Shown here: positions 26,284 through 36,420 of the stretch, one piece after another
Numbering within the stretch: position 1 is the stretch's first letter
How the letters are laid out: each line of letters starts with the position of its first letter
Source of the DNA: Cyanobacteria bacterium OH_CBrB_359
Lineage (GTDB): Bacteria > Cyanobacteriota > Vampirovibrionia > Gastranaerophilales > Gastranaerophilaceae
DNA: 64,000 nucleotides
Reading direction: 5' to 3'
NCBI GenBank assembly: GCA_023433065.1
Contig: JAEZET010000005.1
Coordinates: forward strand, 1-64,000
Notes under the pieces: generated by a model
What the model was told of the DNA's origin: nothing
What the model saw: only the letters and a program-made list of their open reading frames with translations
Database searches by the model: none
Made by a program: the position numbers and the translations under genes

Positions 26284-28095
26284 TTATATCAAGGATTTAT
26301 CAGTAGGTTTTACAGGGGCTCCTATTACTCTCTCAATGTTTGCAGCAGATATGCTGTAGTTTAATAAAGAATTATAATAATCAAGTTGTGCGTTCCTGAA
26401 GGTATTTTCAGCATCTTTAATTTCTATTGCATCACCAAGACCCACTTTATATCTGCCGCTTGCAAGGTTATACTGCTCCTGTGCCTGATTCATTGAAAGT
26501 CTTGATACGGGTATGCTTTGCTGTGCATTATGAAGTTCTATATATGCCTGTTTTACCTCAAGATAAACATTCTGCTTTGTTTTTTCATAATCTGCTAAGT
26601 CTCTTTTATATGTGGCTTTTGATTCATCAACCTGTTTTTTTAACAAGAATAAGTTTGTTGACGAATAGGAAAGTCCGGCTCCAACTTGATAACCATAATC
26701 ATTAGCAGGGGTTTTTCCGCCAAGAGTATAATTGCCAAAAGCCTTTATGTCAGGTGCAAAAGCTCTCAAAGAAGCTTTAACCAAAAATTCAGACGCTTCG
26801 GCTTTTTTCTTTGCCGATAACAGCTCTGGTCGTGTTTCGTAGGCAGTTTTAATCAAATCTTCAAAAAATATCTTGTAAGCCTTAGATTCAAGGTTTTCAG
26901 TTATGCTGTAATTACTAAACTCCGGAAGCCCCATTGAATTGTTCACCTGAGCATAAGCCATGGCAACAGTATTTTGGGCTTTAATCAAATTTAATTTAGC
27001 TTTTCCAAGATTATATTCGGCTGTCATTACATCAATTTTTGCTTTAGTTCCTATGTTATAATAGGATTTTGCCTGTTTTAAATGAAGTTCATAATCTTTT
27101 ACCGTATCTTGATAAACTTTTTCTTGCTGAATAGCAAACAAAAGATTGTAATATGCCTCTTTAACGTTATAAATAACTTCATTTATGCTCATTTGAATAT
27201 TATCCTGAGCAGACTCATAAGTTTTCTTAGAGATATCCGCTTTTGCTTTTGTTTTACCAAAATCAAACAACAGCATTTCGCCGCTTATTTGAGGAGTATT
27301 ATATAAGGTATATTTTTGATTTGGAAATGCAAAATTGGCAATTAACATATCATTTTTTGAATAAGTAGCATTTAAATTAAAGGTGGGAAAATATGCTGAC
27401 CAAGCTTGCGCTATTTTGCTTTTATAGATATCGGCAGTCCCCACTGCGGATTTTATCGCAGGGTGATTAGCAAGCGCCATTTTTATACAATCATCAATAG
27501 AAATGATTCTGTTAGTGGCAACTGACCCTTCAACAACAGCGTCTGATTTAGATTCTTCAATTGATATCGCATTTTGGACATTAATTGTTTTCTCATCTTT
27601 AATTTTTTCAAGTTTTTTAGAAGTTTTTTTAGATTGCTTATTGAAATTATCCTTGTTTTCTTTAGACACTTCATCATCCCAAACAAGTTCACTTTGTTTA
27701 TTAATATCGGTTTTAGCCGTAATTGTGCTTCCAGAAAGACTCTTTTGTGATGATTTTTTCTTTATTTTAAATGCTTTTAAAAATTTTTTATAAAATGGTG
27801 CTTTACTTATGCCATCATTATTTTTAACAGATTGTACAGAATCTTGTTTTTTTGTATTGAAAAATTTAAATTTTTTCTTCCAAACTGAAACGTTAATGTC
27901 ATCTCTGGTTTCAAGCCTTGTCGTTTTTTCTTTTTTTAAAACGACTTTATCGGAATCGGTTTTATTCCGAAATTTAAAAAATTCAAATTTGTAAGTATTC
28001 TTGCGAGGAACTTCTGAAAAAGCATCATCCGCTAACGATATATTTGTAATTGAAAAAAATATTATAATTAAGTATATTATTAATTTTTTATTCAT
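26284..28095 (-). CDS. TolC-family outer membrane efflux protein with a long Lys-rich N-terminal extension
   Basis: A 603-residue TolC-type channel. A signal peptide (MNKKLIIYLIIIFFSITNISLA) is followed by about 175 residues of Lys/Ser/Asp-rich, low-complexity sequence. The outer membrane efflux repeats begin near RIISIDDCIKMALANHPAIK. Two OEP halves follow, with long helices (VYQDTVKDYELHLKQAKSYY and QEQYNLASGRYKVGLGDAIE). Normal TolC proteins are about 450-500 residues, so the extension is extra. It ends the efflux operon, 32 bases after the RND gene. Confidence 0.88.
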   Translation of the reverse strand: MNKKLIIYLIIIFFSITNISLADDAFSEVPRKNTYKFEFFKFRNKTDSDKVVLKKEKTTRLETRDDINVSVWKKKFKFFNTKKQDSVQSVKNNDGISKAPFYKKFLKAFKIKKKSSQKSLSGSTITAKTDINKQSELVWDDEVSKENKDNFNKQSKKTSKKLEKIKDEKTINVQNAISIEESKSDAVVEGSVATNRIISIDDCIKMALANHPAIKSAVGTADIYKSKIAQAWSAYFPTFNLNATYSKNDMLIANFAFPNQKYTLYNTPQISGEMLLFDFGKTKAKADISKKTYESAQDNIQMSINEVIYNVKEAYYNLLFAIQQEKVYQDTVKDYELHLKQAKSYYNIGTKAKIDVMTAEYNLGKAKLNLIKAQNTVAMAYAQVNNSMGLPEFSNYSITENLESKAYKIFFEDLIKTAYETRPELLSAKKKAEASEFLVKASLRAFAPDIKAFGNYTLGGKTPANDYGYQVGAGLSYSSTNLFLLKKQVDESKATYKRDLADYEKTKQNVYLEVKQAYIELHNAQQSIPVSRLSMNQAQEQYNLASGRYKVGLGDAIEIKDAENTFRNAQLDYYNSLLNYSISAANIERVIGAPVKPTDKSLI

Positions 28096-28127
28096 ACTCT
28101 CCTCTTAAATTCCAAGGTCTATTTAAA

Positions 28128-31100
28128 TTATACATCTTTTTTATGTTCGAGTTTATTCGCTGTGGCTCTATCAACATAATCTTGGACTAATACATAAAAA
28201 GCAGGTGTTAAAATTGAACCTAAAGTAACTGCCGCAAACATCCCGCCAAATACTGTACTTCCAACTGATATTCTACTTTGCGCTCCTGCTCCATTTGCCA
28301 GAACAAGAGGCAAAACACCAATAATGAAAGCAACAGATGTCATCATGATTGCTCTAAATCTTATTTTGGCAGCTTCTATAGCCGCCTCTTCAATTGATAA
28401 GCCATTTTCTTCATGTAAAACTTTAGCAAATTCAACAATTAAAATTGCCTGTTTAGTTGCAAGCCCGATAAGCATAATCATACCAACCTGCGAATACAAG
28501 TCAAAAGACAGTCCCAACATCATCTGAAAAACTAAAGCACCAAGTGCGGCAATCGGCGAAATAAGCATTACGGCGATTGGAATAGACCAGCTTTCATAAA
28601 GTGCTACAAGGAATAAATATACAAATAGCAATGATAAAAATATTACATAAGTAATCTGACCTGAAGACTCTATCTCCTGAGCCGAAGTCCCTGACCATTC
28701 ATAAAAAATGTCTTTAGGCAAAACTTTTTGAGCAACTTTCTCCATAGTTTTCATTGCCTGTCCTGAACTTACTCCTGCAGCACCTGAGCCGCTGAACTGT
28801 ACAGATCTGTATTGGTTAAATCTTGTAATAGAAGCAGCCCCGACCGATTGTTCTAGTTTAACCATAGTCATTATCGGAACCATTTTACCTTGATTATTTT
28901 TAACATAAATTCCTGATATATCATCAGCTTTACTTCTGAATTGTTCATCTGCCTGTAATTGAACTCTGAATACCCTTCCAAGTTTATTGAAGTCATTTAC
29001 ATAATACGTTCCTAGAGTCGAAGCCAAAGTAATATAAAGTTCTTGTAAATCAACTCCCTGAGCAAGGGCTTTTTCATAATCCACATTAACGATATACTGA
29101 GGAACATTCGACTGATAGGTAGTAAATACATTTGAAAGATTTTTATCCTGATTTGCCGCCATCATTAACGCATTTGAATATTTTTCAAGTTCCTGAGGAG
29201 AATATTCACCTCTTGAAAGCATCTGAAACTCAAATCCTCCAAGCATTCCCATACCAGAAATGGCTGGCGGCGAAAATACACCTATTGAAGCTCCCCTTAT
29301 ATGGGCAATATTTTTTCTGACTTCTTTAAGAATCCCGTTGTGGGATAAATCAGTGGGTTTACCCATTATTAATCTTACAGCCTTGGAAAAAATTCCAAGT
29401 TCTCTTTCATGCCATGGGTTAAGTCTTATAATTGCAAACGCCTGGTTAGTTGGTCCCATACCGGCAAATACAATAATTTTTTCAACTCCTTCAATATTTT
29501 TTACCGAAGTTTCAAAATCAGTCATAACATCAGATGTTCTTGATAATGAAGCCCCTGCAGGTAAACTTACCTGCGAAATCAATACCCCCTGGTCCTCATC
29601 AGGAATAAATCCTGTAGGAATAAGCTTAAAAAGAACCAGCATTACGGCGATAATAGAGGTATAAAGTATTATCGTTTTCTTTTTGTCATAAACGAATTTT
29701 TTAACATATTCAATATATATTTCAGTTAACTGTGAAAAATACTTATCAAAAATTAAAAATGATTTTTTGATTAATGCCGTAAACATATTACTCGGTTGTC
29801 TGTTTGGATCTTCTTCTCTTAAAATCATAGAACATAATGCTGGCGATAATGACAAAGCGCATACTGCCGATAAAGCTATTGAAACAGCTATGCAAACAGC
29901 AAATTGCTTATACATCAAGCCTGATAATCCTGAAACAAATATTACCGGCACAAAAACCGCAATCAAAACTAACGCCATTGCGACAAGGGCACCTCCTACT
30001 TCCTGCATGGTGATTTGGGTCGCTTCAACAGGACTTTTGCCTTCTTCTAAGTGTCTTTTAACATTCTCAATAACAACAATGGCATCATCTACAACTGTGG
30101 CAACAGCCAATACCATTGCAAATAAGGTCAGTAAGTTTATGGACATGCCCAAAGGCGGCAAAGCAAAAAATGTACCTATCAAAGATACAGGAATTGCAAT
30201 ACAAGGGATTAAGGTTGCCCTCCAATCACCCAAAAATACAAAGATTATCAGAACAACAATTATTGAGGTCAAAAATATTGTAAATTCAACCTCTTTCATC
30301 GCCTCTTTGATAAACATTGTATCGTCATGAAGCATAGAAATCTTAAGCCCGTCAGGCAAAGCTTTTTGCAATTGCGTCATTTTTTTATTAACTAAGTTGA
30401 CTATGTCAATAGCATTGGCGCCCGGCATCTGAACAATCTGAAGAATCGCAACAGGCTCTCCATCAACTCTTCCTATAGTATTATATGTTTGTGCGCCTAA
30501 TTCTACTCTTGCAATATCTTTTATTCTTATGCTTGAACCTGCAATATTTGAGCGAATTATTATATTTTCGAATTCACTTGGTTCTAAGAGCCGTCCTTTT
30601 GTTCTAAGTGTCATTTTAAGACTTTGTTTATCAACTGAAGGCTCTTGACCCAGTGCTCCGGTTGAAACCTGGAGATTTTGAGTTTGAATTGCTTTTTGGA
30701 CTTCTGCAACAGATACGTTTAGATTTGCCATTTTTTGGGTATTAAGCCATATTCTCATGCTATAATCACCGGCGCCATATACATTAACCTCTCCGACACC
30801 TCCAAGCCTTTTTAATTCATCTTTTATAAAAATCGAAGCGTAATTTGTCAAATCAAGCTGACTCCAAGAATTATCAGGGCTTGTAAGACTTAAAATACAA
30901 ACTCCCGAACCCGCAACTCTTGTAGTTGCACTTATACCAAGACGTTTGACTTCTTCGGGAAGTTTAGGTTGAACCTGCTGCAAACGGTTTTGTACATTTA
31001 CCAAATTTATATCTTTATTAGTACCGACTTTGAAATATATTTGCAAAGTATATACTTCATCAGCACTGGTAGATATCATGTAAAGCATATTCTCCACGCC

Positions 31101-31340
31101 GTTAATTTGAGATTCCATAACAGACGCCACTGATGATTCTATTACGCTTGAGCTGGCACCCGGATAAGACGCTGTCACCGTAACCTGCGGGGGAGTGACA
31201 TCAGGGTATTTTTCCATTTTTAAACCAAAAATTGCAACTAAACCAATTAATGTAATAAGAATAGAAATAACCATCGCAAAGCGTGGTTTTTTTATGAAAA
31301 AATAAAGATTATTTGCTGACGTTTTTTTATCTTCAGGCAT
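28128..31340 (-). CDS. RND multidrug efflux permease (HAE1 family, AcrB-like)
   Basis: A 1070-residue inner-membrane proton/drug antiporter of the AcrB type with twelve expected membrane helices and two large periplasmic loops. The conserved N-terminal block after the first helix (EKYPDVTPPQVTVTASYPGAS) is typical. The proton-relay aspartates appear in helix 4 (VATVVDDAIVVIENVKRH). The length fits AcrB (about 1050). Its first base overlaps the last base of the adaptor gene, so they are cotranscribed. The family exports drugs, bile salts and detergents. Confidence 0.95.
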   Translation of the reverse strand: MPEDKKTSANNLYFFIKKPRFAMVISILITLIGLVAIFGLKMEKYPDVTPPQVTVTASYPGASSSVIESSVASVMESQINGVENMLYMISTSADEVYTLQIYFKVGTNKDINLVNVQNRLQQVQPKLPEEVKRLGISATTRVAGSGVCILSLTSPDNSWSQLDLTNYASIFIKDELKRLGGVGEVNVYGAGDYSMRIWLNTQKMANLNVSVAEVQKAIQTQNLQVSTGALGQEPSVDKQSLKMTLRTKGRLLEPSEFENIIIRSNIAGSSIRIKDIARVELGAQTYNTIGRVDGEPVAILQIVQMPGANAIDIVNLVNKKMTQLQKALPDGLKISMLHDDTMFIKEAMKEVEFTIFLTSIIVVLIIFVFLGDWRATLIPCIAIPVSLIGTFFALPPLGMSINLLTLFAMVLAVATVVDDAIVVIENVKRHLEEGKSPVEATQITMQEVGGALVAMALVLIAVFVPVIFVSGLSGLMYKQFAVCIAVSIALSAVCALSLSPALCSMILREEDPNRQPSNMFTALIKKSFLIFDKYFSQLTEIYIEYVKKFVYDKKKTIILYTSIIAVMLVLFKLIPTGFIPDEDQGVLISQVSLPAGASLSRTSDVMTDFETSVKNIEGVEKIIVFAGMGPTNQAFAIIRLNPWHERELGIFSKAVRLIMGKPTDLSHNGILKEVRKNIAHIRGASIGVFSPPAISGMGMLGGFEFQMLSRGEYSPQELEKYSNALMMAANQDKNLSNVFTTYQSNVPQYIVNVDYEKALAQGVDLQELYITLASTLGTYYVNDFNKLGRVFRVQLQADEQFRSKADDISGIYVKNNQGKMVPIMTMVKLEQSVGAASITRFNQYRSVQFSGSGAAGVSSGQAMKTMEKVAQKVLPKDIFYEWSGTSAQEIESSGQITYVIFLSLLFVYLFLVALYESWSIPIAVMLISPIAALGALVFQMMLGLSFDLYSQVGMIMLIGLATKQAILIVEFAKVLHEENGLSIEEAAIEAAKIRFRAIMMTSVAFIIGVLPLVLANGAGAQSRISVGSTVFGGMFAAVTLGSILTPAFYVLVQDYVDRATANKLEHKKDV

Positions 31341-32509
31341 TATAATTTATCTTTCTTTTTTATTTCTTCCCCTGTTTCTTTTTCTGCAATTTTTACTTTA
31401 ATGCCCGGTTTTAAACTTTGAATTCCTGATACAATAATCACATCGCCGGCTTCTAATCCTTCTTCTATAACCCAATTTTGCTCAATCTGGTCTGATACTT
31501 TTACACCTTTCATTTGGGCTTTGCCTTCTTTATCAATAAACCACACATAATAACCCTGTGTGCTGTCACTAACTGCGGATTGCGGAGCCACAATTACTTT
31601 ACGAGGGATAGTAGAAGAAGCAATAACCTTTATGTAATCACCCGGTACCAATAAATTCTGATTATTTGGCAAACTTGCTCTTAGTGCAATTGTTCCTGCT
31701 GAAGGATCAACTTCATTATTTACAAATTCTATTTTACCTTTGTAAGGATAGATGCTTCCGTCTGCGAGTTGAACCTCTACTTGCATATGTTCAAGAGAAG
31801 AAGAAGTGTCAGATTTTTTAAATTTCAAAAAATCTTCACTTTTTAAATTAAAATAAGCATAAATAGGCGTAGTACTTACAATTCTAGCCAAAGGACCTGT
31901 TTGAGGGTTGACAAGGTTACCTTCCGTAATCATTATTTTACCTATTTTCCCGTCAATAGGAGAAGACACCCTTGTATAGCTTAAATTTAAATTAGCCTGA
32001 GACAGTTGAGCCTGGCTTACGTCCAGCTGAGCTTTATTCTGGTCTCTTGTTGCCAATGCTGCATCGTAGTATGATTTACTTACATAATCTCCTTTTACAA
32101 GAGCATCTGCTCTTTTTAGCTCTTTCTCTGAATTAATCAATGCAGCATGTGATCGTCTTAATGCAGCTTTGGCATTTTGAACCGCAATTGAATATTCATT
32201 AGGTTCAATCAAGAATAATGTCTGACCTTTTTTTACTTGTGCACCTTCTTCAAAATATCTTTTTTGCAGCCAGCCGTTAATTCTTGCTACGACATCAACA
32301 GTGTATTTTGCTTCGAGCCTTCCTGCGGATTCGGTTTTTGTGTAAATCTCTCTTTCAATAACAGGCGCAACATCAACAACTGGAGGAGTGTTACGCATTT
32401 TTGACATAATTATACCCATTATTAAAGACTTTGACATATTAAACAGAATCGGCAAAATTATAATTGCTGAAACTATAATCAATAATAATTTTTTTTTATC
32501 CTCAAACAT
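31340..32509 (-). CDS. RND periplasmic adaptor (membrane fusion protein)
   Basis: A 389-residue AcrA/MexA-type adaptor that bridges the RND pump and the TolC channel. The N-terminal hydrophobic anchor (residues 8-30) lacks a lipobox cysteine. The lipoyl half-motifs (VVARINGWLQKRYFEEGAQV and YTRVSSPIDGKIGKI) flank a coiled-coil hairpin. The C-terminal beta-barrel and MP domains follow, and the tail is Lys/Glu-rich. It is the first gene of the efflux operon, behind the palindrome at 32591. Confidence 0.94.
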   Translation of the reverse strand: MFEDKKKLLLIIVSAIIILPILFNMSKSLIMGIIMSKMRNTPPVVDVAPVIEREIYTKTESAGRLEAKYTVDVVARINGWLQKRYFEEGAQVKKGQTLFLIEPNEYSIAVQNAKAALRRSHAALINSEKELKRADALVKGDYVSKSYYDAALATRDQNKAQLDVSQAQLSQANLNLSYTRVSSPIDGKIGKIMITEGNLVNPQTGPLARIVSTTPIYAYFNLKSEDFLKFKKSDTSSSLEHMQVEVQLADGSIYPYKGKIEFVNNEVDPSAGTIALRASLPNNQNLLVPGDYIKVIASSTIPRKVIVAPQSAVSDSTQGYYVWFIDKEGKAQMKGVKVSDQIEQNWVIEEGLEAGDVIIVSGIQSLKPGIKVKIAEKETGEEIKKKDKL

Positions 32510-32581
32510 TGGAATCCTCTTCTGTTATTAAGTTCTTTGCAAATAACGGCTTACTATTTTTGTGTTAAATATTATGTTGTA

Positions 32582-32606
32582 ATTATACTGTGTTGTAATT
32601 ACAACA
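32582..32606 (-). promoter_or_regulatory. promoter and perfect 16-bp palindromic operator of the efflux operon
   Basis: TGTTGTAATTACAACA at 32591-32606 is a perfect palindrome. The half-site TGTTGTAATTA recurs at 32575-32585. On the minus strand a TATAAT box lies at 32582-32587, so the palindrome would sit between -35 and -10. This is the usual layout for TetR-family repressors of RND pumps. No such repressor gene is in the window. Confidence 0.7.
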
Positions 32607-32697
32607 ATATGATAATAACATAGTTATTTTATAATGCAAATATAATTCACATAATAATTTTACTAGTAAATGAAAAGTTTACAATAGTAGATTTAGA

Positions 32698-33132
32698 CTA
32701 TTTAAAAAGCTTTCTGACATTAAGATAACGGTCTAATTCTCTCTTTAGAAAAATGATATCATCATAATTTTCACTATCAAGATGAATCCTGCTGTTATAT
32801 TTATAATCAATTATATACAAAGTCGGGTATATAGCTATTTTATAGTCATTTAAAAGCCTCTTGCTGTTTAGGTCATCACAATTAATCATTACAATATTGT
32901 ATTTGTCTTTATAAAGAAGATTTAAAATTTTTAATTTTGACATAAATTTCTTGCAATAAGTGCACCAGTCGACATAGAAAAATACAAGAGCTGGTTTATT
33001 CTGGATTATTGCTTCTTTATAAGTAATCCCAAGATGATAATCAGAAGGTACAATGTTGCGCTTGGGAGCAAAAGAAAGGGCTAAGCCTGAAAAAGATAAT
33101 AATATTAATAAGATTAATAGGATTTTTTTCAT
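32698..33132 (-). CDS. secreted thioredoxin-like protein
   Basis: A 144-residue protein with an N-terminal signal peptide or anchor (MKKILLILLILLSFSGLALS) and a thioredoxin fold. The redox motif is WCTYC, with the downstream cis-proline block IYPTLYIIDY. It probably acts in the periplasm as a disulphide reductase or isomerase. Its ATG overlaps the glgC stop by four bases (ATGA), so they are cotranslated, although a functional link to glycogen synthesis is not evident. Confidence 0.85.
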   Translation of the reverse strand: MKKILLILLILLSFSGLALSFAPKRNIVPSDYHLGITYKEAIIQNKPALVFFYVDWCTYCKKFMSKLKILNLLYKDKYNIVMINCDDLNSKRLLNDYKIAIYPTLYIIDYKYNSRIHLDSENYDDIIFLKRELDRYLNVRKLFK

Positions 33133-34364
33133 AATTCCGTTCCTTTAGGAACCACCGTAACCCCGTTGGGAGAAACTATAAAACCCCGCTTGATATCATC
33201 ATCCCTGTCAAAACCGATTTTTGTATAAGGAGGAATATCAACATTTTTGTCAATAATCGCTTTTTTGATTTTTGAGTGCCTGCCGACATTAACATTTTCC
33301 ATCAATATAGAATTTGTTACATATGAAAAGCTGTTTATCCTTACTTTTGGAGATAAAACACACCTTGAAATGCTTCCTCCTGATATAATACAACCTTCCG
33401 AAACCATTGAGTTTGTCGCCATACCTATTCTATCGCCTTCTTCCCAGATGAATTTCGCCGGAGGATAATTATAATTAAAAGTTCTTAAAGGCCAATCTTT
33501 AGAATATAAATTCAATTCAGGCGCATAATCCAATAAATCCATATTCGCCTGCCAATAACTGTCAACCGTTCCCACGTCACGCCAGTAGCCTCTTTCAGAT
33601 TCTGCCATGCCAAAAAACTCATTTCTTGAAAAATCATATACATAGATATTTTTGCCGTCTTTGAGCATTTTAGGAATTATATTTTTACCAAAATCATGAT
33701 GCGATTTTTCGTCCTTGGCATCATTTTCAACTTCTTCAATCAGCGTTTTTGTATTAAAAATGTAATTACCCATAGAAGCAAGGCACTTACCCGGATTACC
33801 CGGCATAGCTTTTGGTTTTGTCTGTGGTTTTTCAATAAATCCTGTTAATTTCCAATCATCGTCAACTTCAATAATACCGTATTCAGAAGCTTCATCAATA
33901 GGGATAGGAATAGCCGATATAGTTAAATCCGCATTTACTTTTTTATGATATTCAAACATTAATTGCACGTTCATTTTATAAATATGGTCACCGCCAAATA
34001 CACAGACATACTCAGGCTCATCATCATAAATATGGTTTAAGTTCTGAAAAACCGCATCGGCCGTTCCTTTATACCAATGCCCGTCGGTTCTCATCTGAGC
34101 TGGGACAAGGTCAATATAATGGCCGATAATAGGAGATAATGGCCAACCATGCGCTATATGCTTGTTAAGTGAATCTGACTTATACTGCGTTAAAATTTTT
34201 AATTTGTAAAACCCCGAATTAATAAAATTATTGATAACAAAATCAATTATTCTATATCTTCCGCCGAAAGGTACAGCGGGTTTTGCTCTGTCTCTTGTCA
34301 GAGGATAAAGTCTTTTGCCCTCTCCTCCTGCCAGAATCATAACCAATGGTTTTTCCATAGACAT
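33129..34364 (-). CDS. glgC: glucose-1-phosphate adenylyltransferase
   Basis: A 411-residue ADP-glucose pyrophosphorylase, the committed step of bacterial glycogen synthesis. The nucleotide-binding AGGEGKRLYPLT, the RYRIIDFVINNF block and FGGDHIYKMN are present. A left-handed beta-helix end (about 300-400) has the regulatory lysine region. A GGAGG site lies 9 bases before the ATG. No other glycogen gene is in the window. Confidence 0.96.
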   Translation of the reverse strand: MSMEKPLVMILAGGEGKRLYPLTRDRAKPAVPFGGRYRIIDFVINNFINSGFYKLKILTQYKSDSLNKHIAHGWPLSPIIGHYIDLVPAQMRTDGHWYKGTADAVFQNLNHIYDDEPEYVCVFGGDHIYKMNVQLMFEYHKKVNADLTISAIPIPIDEASEYGIIEVDDDWKLTGFIEKPQTKPKAMPGNPGKCLASMGNYIFNTKTLIEEVENDAKDEKSHHDFGKNIIPKMLKDGKNIYVYDFSRNEFFGMAESERGYWRDVGTVDSYWQANMDLLDYAPELNLYSKDWPLRTFNYNYPPAKFIWEEGDRIGMATNSMVSEGCIISGGSISRCVLSPKVRINSFSYVTNSILMENVNVGRHSKIKKAIIDKNVDIPPYTKIGFDRDDDIKRGFIVSPNGVTVVPKGTEL

Positions 34365-34388
34365 ATATTTAAACCTCCGAGGGTTAAG

Positions 34389-36191
34389 TTAATCGTCATC
34401 CAAACTGAGAACCGCCATAAAGGCTTCTTGCGGCACTTCAACTCTGCCTACAGATTTCATGCGCTTTTTACCTTTTTTTTGTTTTTCAAGAAGCTTTCTT
34501 TTACGCGTAATGTCACCACCATAACATTTATCAAGAACGTTTTTTCTCATTGCTTTAATGTTAGTCCTTGCAACAATCCGCCCTCCTATTGCCGCCTGAA
34601 TCGGAACTTCAAACATTTGGCGGGGGATTATGTCTTTAAGCTTTGTAGCAAGCTTTTGTCCTATATAATAAGCATTATCCTTATGTACAATAGCACTTAA
34701 AGCATCGACAACTTCACCTGCGAGAAGAACGTCCAGCTTAACCAAATCAGAGCGTCTGTAATCGCAAAATTCATAGTCCATGCTTGCATAACCTTTTGAA
34801 CGTGATTTTAATTGATCATAAAAATCTGTAATAACTTCACTTAAAGGGATGTCATATTCAAGGTTTACTCTTATTTTATCAAGGTATGCCATGTTTTTGA
34901 AAACGCCCCTTTTTGTCTGCGCCAAATCCATTAATGCGCCCACATAATCGTTAGGGGTAATAATACTCACCTTAACATAAGGTTCTTCTATGTACTCTCT
35001 ATATTGAGCATCGGGAAGATTCGCAGGGTTATCTATTTCAATAATCTCGCCGCCTGTTTTATGTACTTTATAGATAACACTCGGAGCAGTTGTTACCAGA
35101 GAAAGGTTGTATTCTCTCTCGAGCCTCTCCTGAGCAATTTCCATATGAAGCATCCCCAGAAAACCGCATCTAAAGCCAAACCCTAGAGCTGACGATGTCT
35201 CCGGTTCAAAAGTTATACTTGAATCATTTAGCTTCAATTTTTCTAAAGCTTCTTTTAAATCATGATATTGATCATTATCGACTGGATACATGCCTGAAAA
35301 CACCATTGGAAGAGCTTCTTGGTATCCTGCTAAAGGTTCTTTTGCGCCATGCTCAAATGATGTTATTGTATCTCCTACAAACCTTGTTATTTCTTTAATT
35401 GAGCATGCCATATAACCGACATCTCCGGTTTTCAGCTCATTTACAGGCACCCTGTTAGGATTTAAGTATCCAAGTTCTACTATTTCATAGCTTTTCTTAG
35501 AGGCCATAAACTTTATCTTGTCGCCCAGCCTTACACTTCCGTCTACTACTTTAAAGAAGCATAAAGTTCCAAGATACTGATCGTAAGCACTGTCAAAAAC
35601 AAGCGCTCTTAAAGGTTTATGAGAAGTATCTTCAGGAGGGGGAACAAACTCAACAACAGCTTCCAGTACTTCTTCTATTCCTATTCCCTCTTTGGCGCTT
35701 ACAGGAATTGCCATAGAAGCATCGATTCCAAGGATTTCCTCGATTTCTTCTTTAACCTTTTCAACATTTGCTGACGGTAAATCAATTTTATTAATAACAG
35801 GGATAATTTCCAGGTTTTGCTCAATCGCCAGATAAACATTAGCAAGAGTTTGAGCCTCAACTCCCTGTGTTGCATCCACAATTAAAAGAGCACCTTCACA
35901 GGCAGCTAAAGAACGAGATACCTCATAAGAAAAATCTACATGTCCAGGGGTATCAATGAGATTCAGAACGTAATCTTTACCGTTTTTTGACTTGTAATTC
36001 ATCCTGGCGGCATTAAGTTTTATCGTAATACCTCTTTCTCTTTCGATATCCATAGTATCCAAGAGTTGGTCCTGCATATCTCTCTGAGAAATTGTACCTG
36101 TAGCTTCAAGTAATCTGTCGGCAAGCGTTGATTTTCCATGGTCGATATGCGCTATTATGCAAAAGTTTCTTACGTTCTGAATGTATTTCAT
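34389..36191 (-). CDS. lepA: elongation factor 4 (LepA)
   Basis: A roughly 600-residue ribosomal back-translocase GTPase. G1 AHIDHGKST, the RERGITI switch I, the DTPGHVDF G3 and NKIDLPSA G4 motifs are present, and the C-terminal LepA domain ends in RKKLL-type basic and acidic segments. The open frame extends to a TTG at 36227, but family members begin MKxIxNFxIIAHIDHG, matching the ATG at 36191, so I chose that. Neither has a strong ribosome-binding site. The length matches the family. Confidence 0.95.
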   Translation of the reverse strand: MKYIQNVRNFCIIAHIDHGKSTLADRLLEATGTISQRDMQDQLLDTMDIERERGITIKLNAARMNYKSKNGKDYVLNLIDTPGHVDFSYEVSRSLAACEGALLIVDATQGVEAQTLANVYLAIEQNLEIIPVINKIDLPSANVEKVKEEIEEILGIDASMAIPVSAKEGIGIEEVLEAVVEFVPPPEDTSHKPLRALVFDSAYDQYLGTLCFFKVVDGSVRLGDKIKFMASKKSYEIVELGYLNPNRVPVNELKTGDVGYMACSIKEITRFVGDTITSFEHGAKEPLAGYQEALPMVFSGMYPVDNDQYHDLKEALEKLKLNDSSITFEPETSSALGFGFRCGFLGMLHMEIAQERLEREYNLSLVTTAPSVIYKVHKTGGEIIEIDNPANLPDAQYREYIEEPYVKVSIITPNDYVGALMDLAQTKRGVFKNMAYLDKIRVNLEYDIPLSEVITDFYDQLKSRSKGYASMDYEFCDYRRSDLVKLDVLLAGEVVDALSAIVHKDNAYYIGQKLATKLKDIIPRQMFEVPIQAAIGGRIVARTNIKAMRKNVLDKCYGGDITRKRKLLEKQKKGKKRMKSVGRVEVPQEAFMAVLSLDDD

Positions 36192-36420
36192 ATTTTTAAG
36201 TATATCTGAGAAGTTTTCTTTTGCCAATCAGATTTTAAACTCAAGCATCTCTTCTATTGGATTAATTTTTCTTTTTTATTAATTTGATTTTATAAATTAC
36301 TTGATAAAAAGTATTTAAATTAAATATTTTCTATGTTTTTATACTCAGCTAGCAAATTCTGATTTTACGATTTTTATATATGCATTACTGCAAATTTCAA
36401 ATAAGAAGGAGTTTATTAGG

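Noticed and set aside
29260..30330. Long plus-strand frames opposite the RND gene
   Set aside because: They are shadows of a clearly recognised 1070-residue permease on the other strand.
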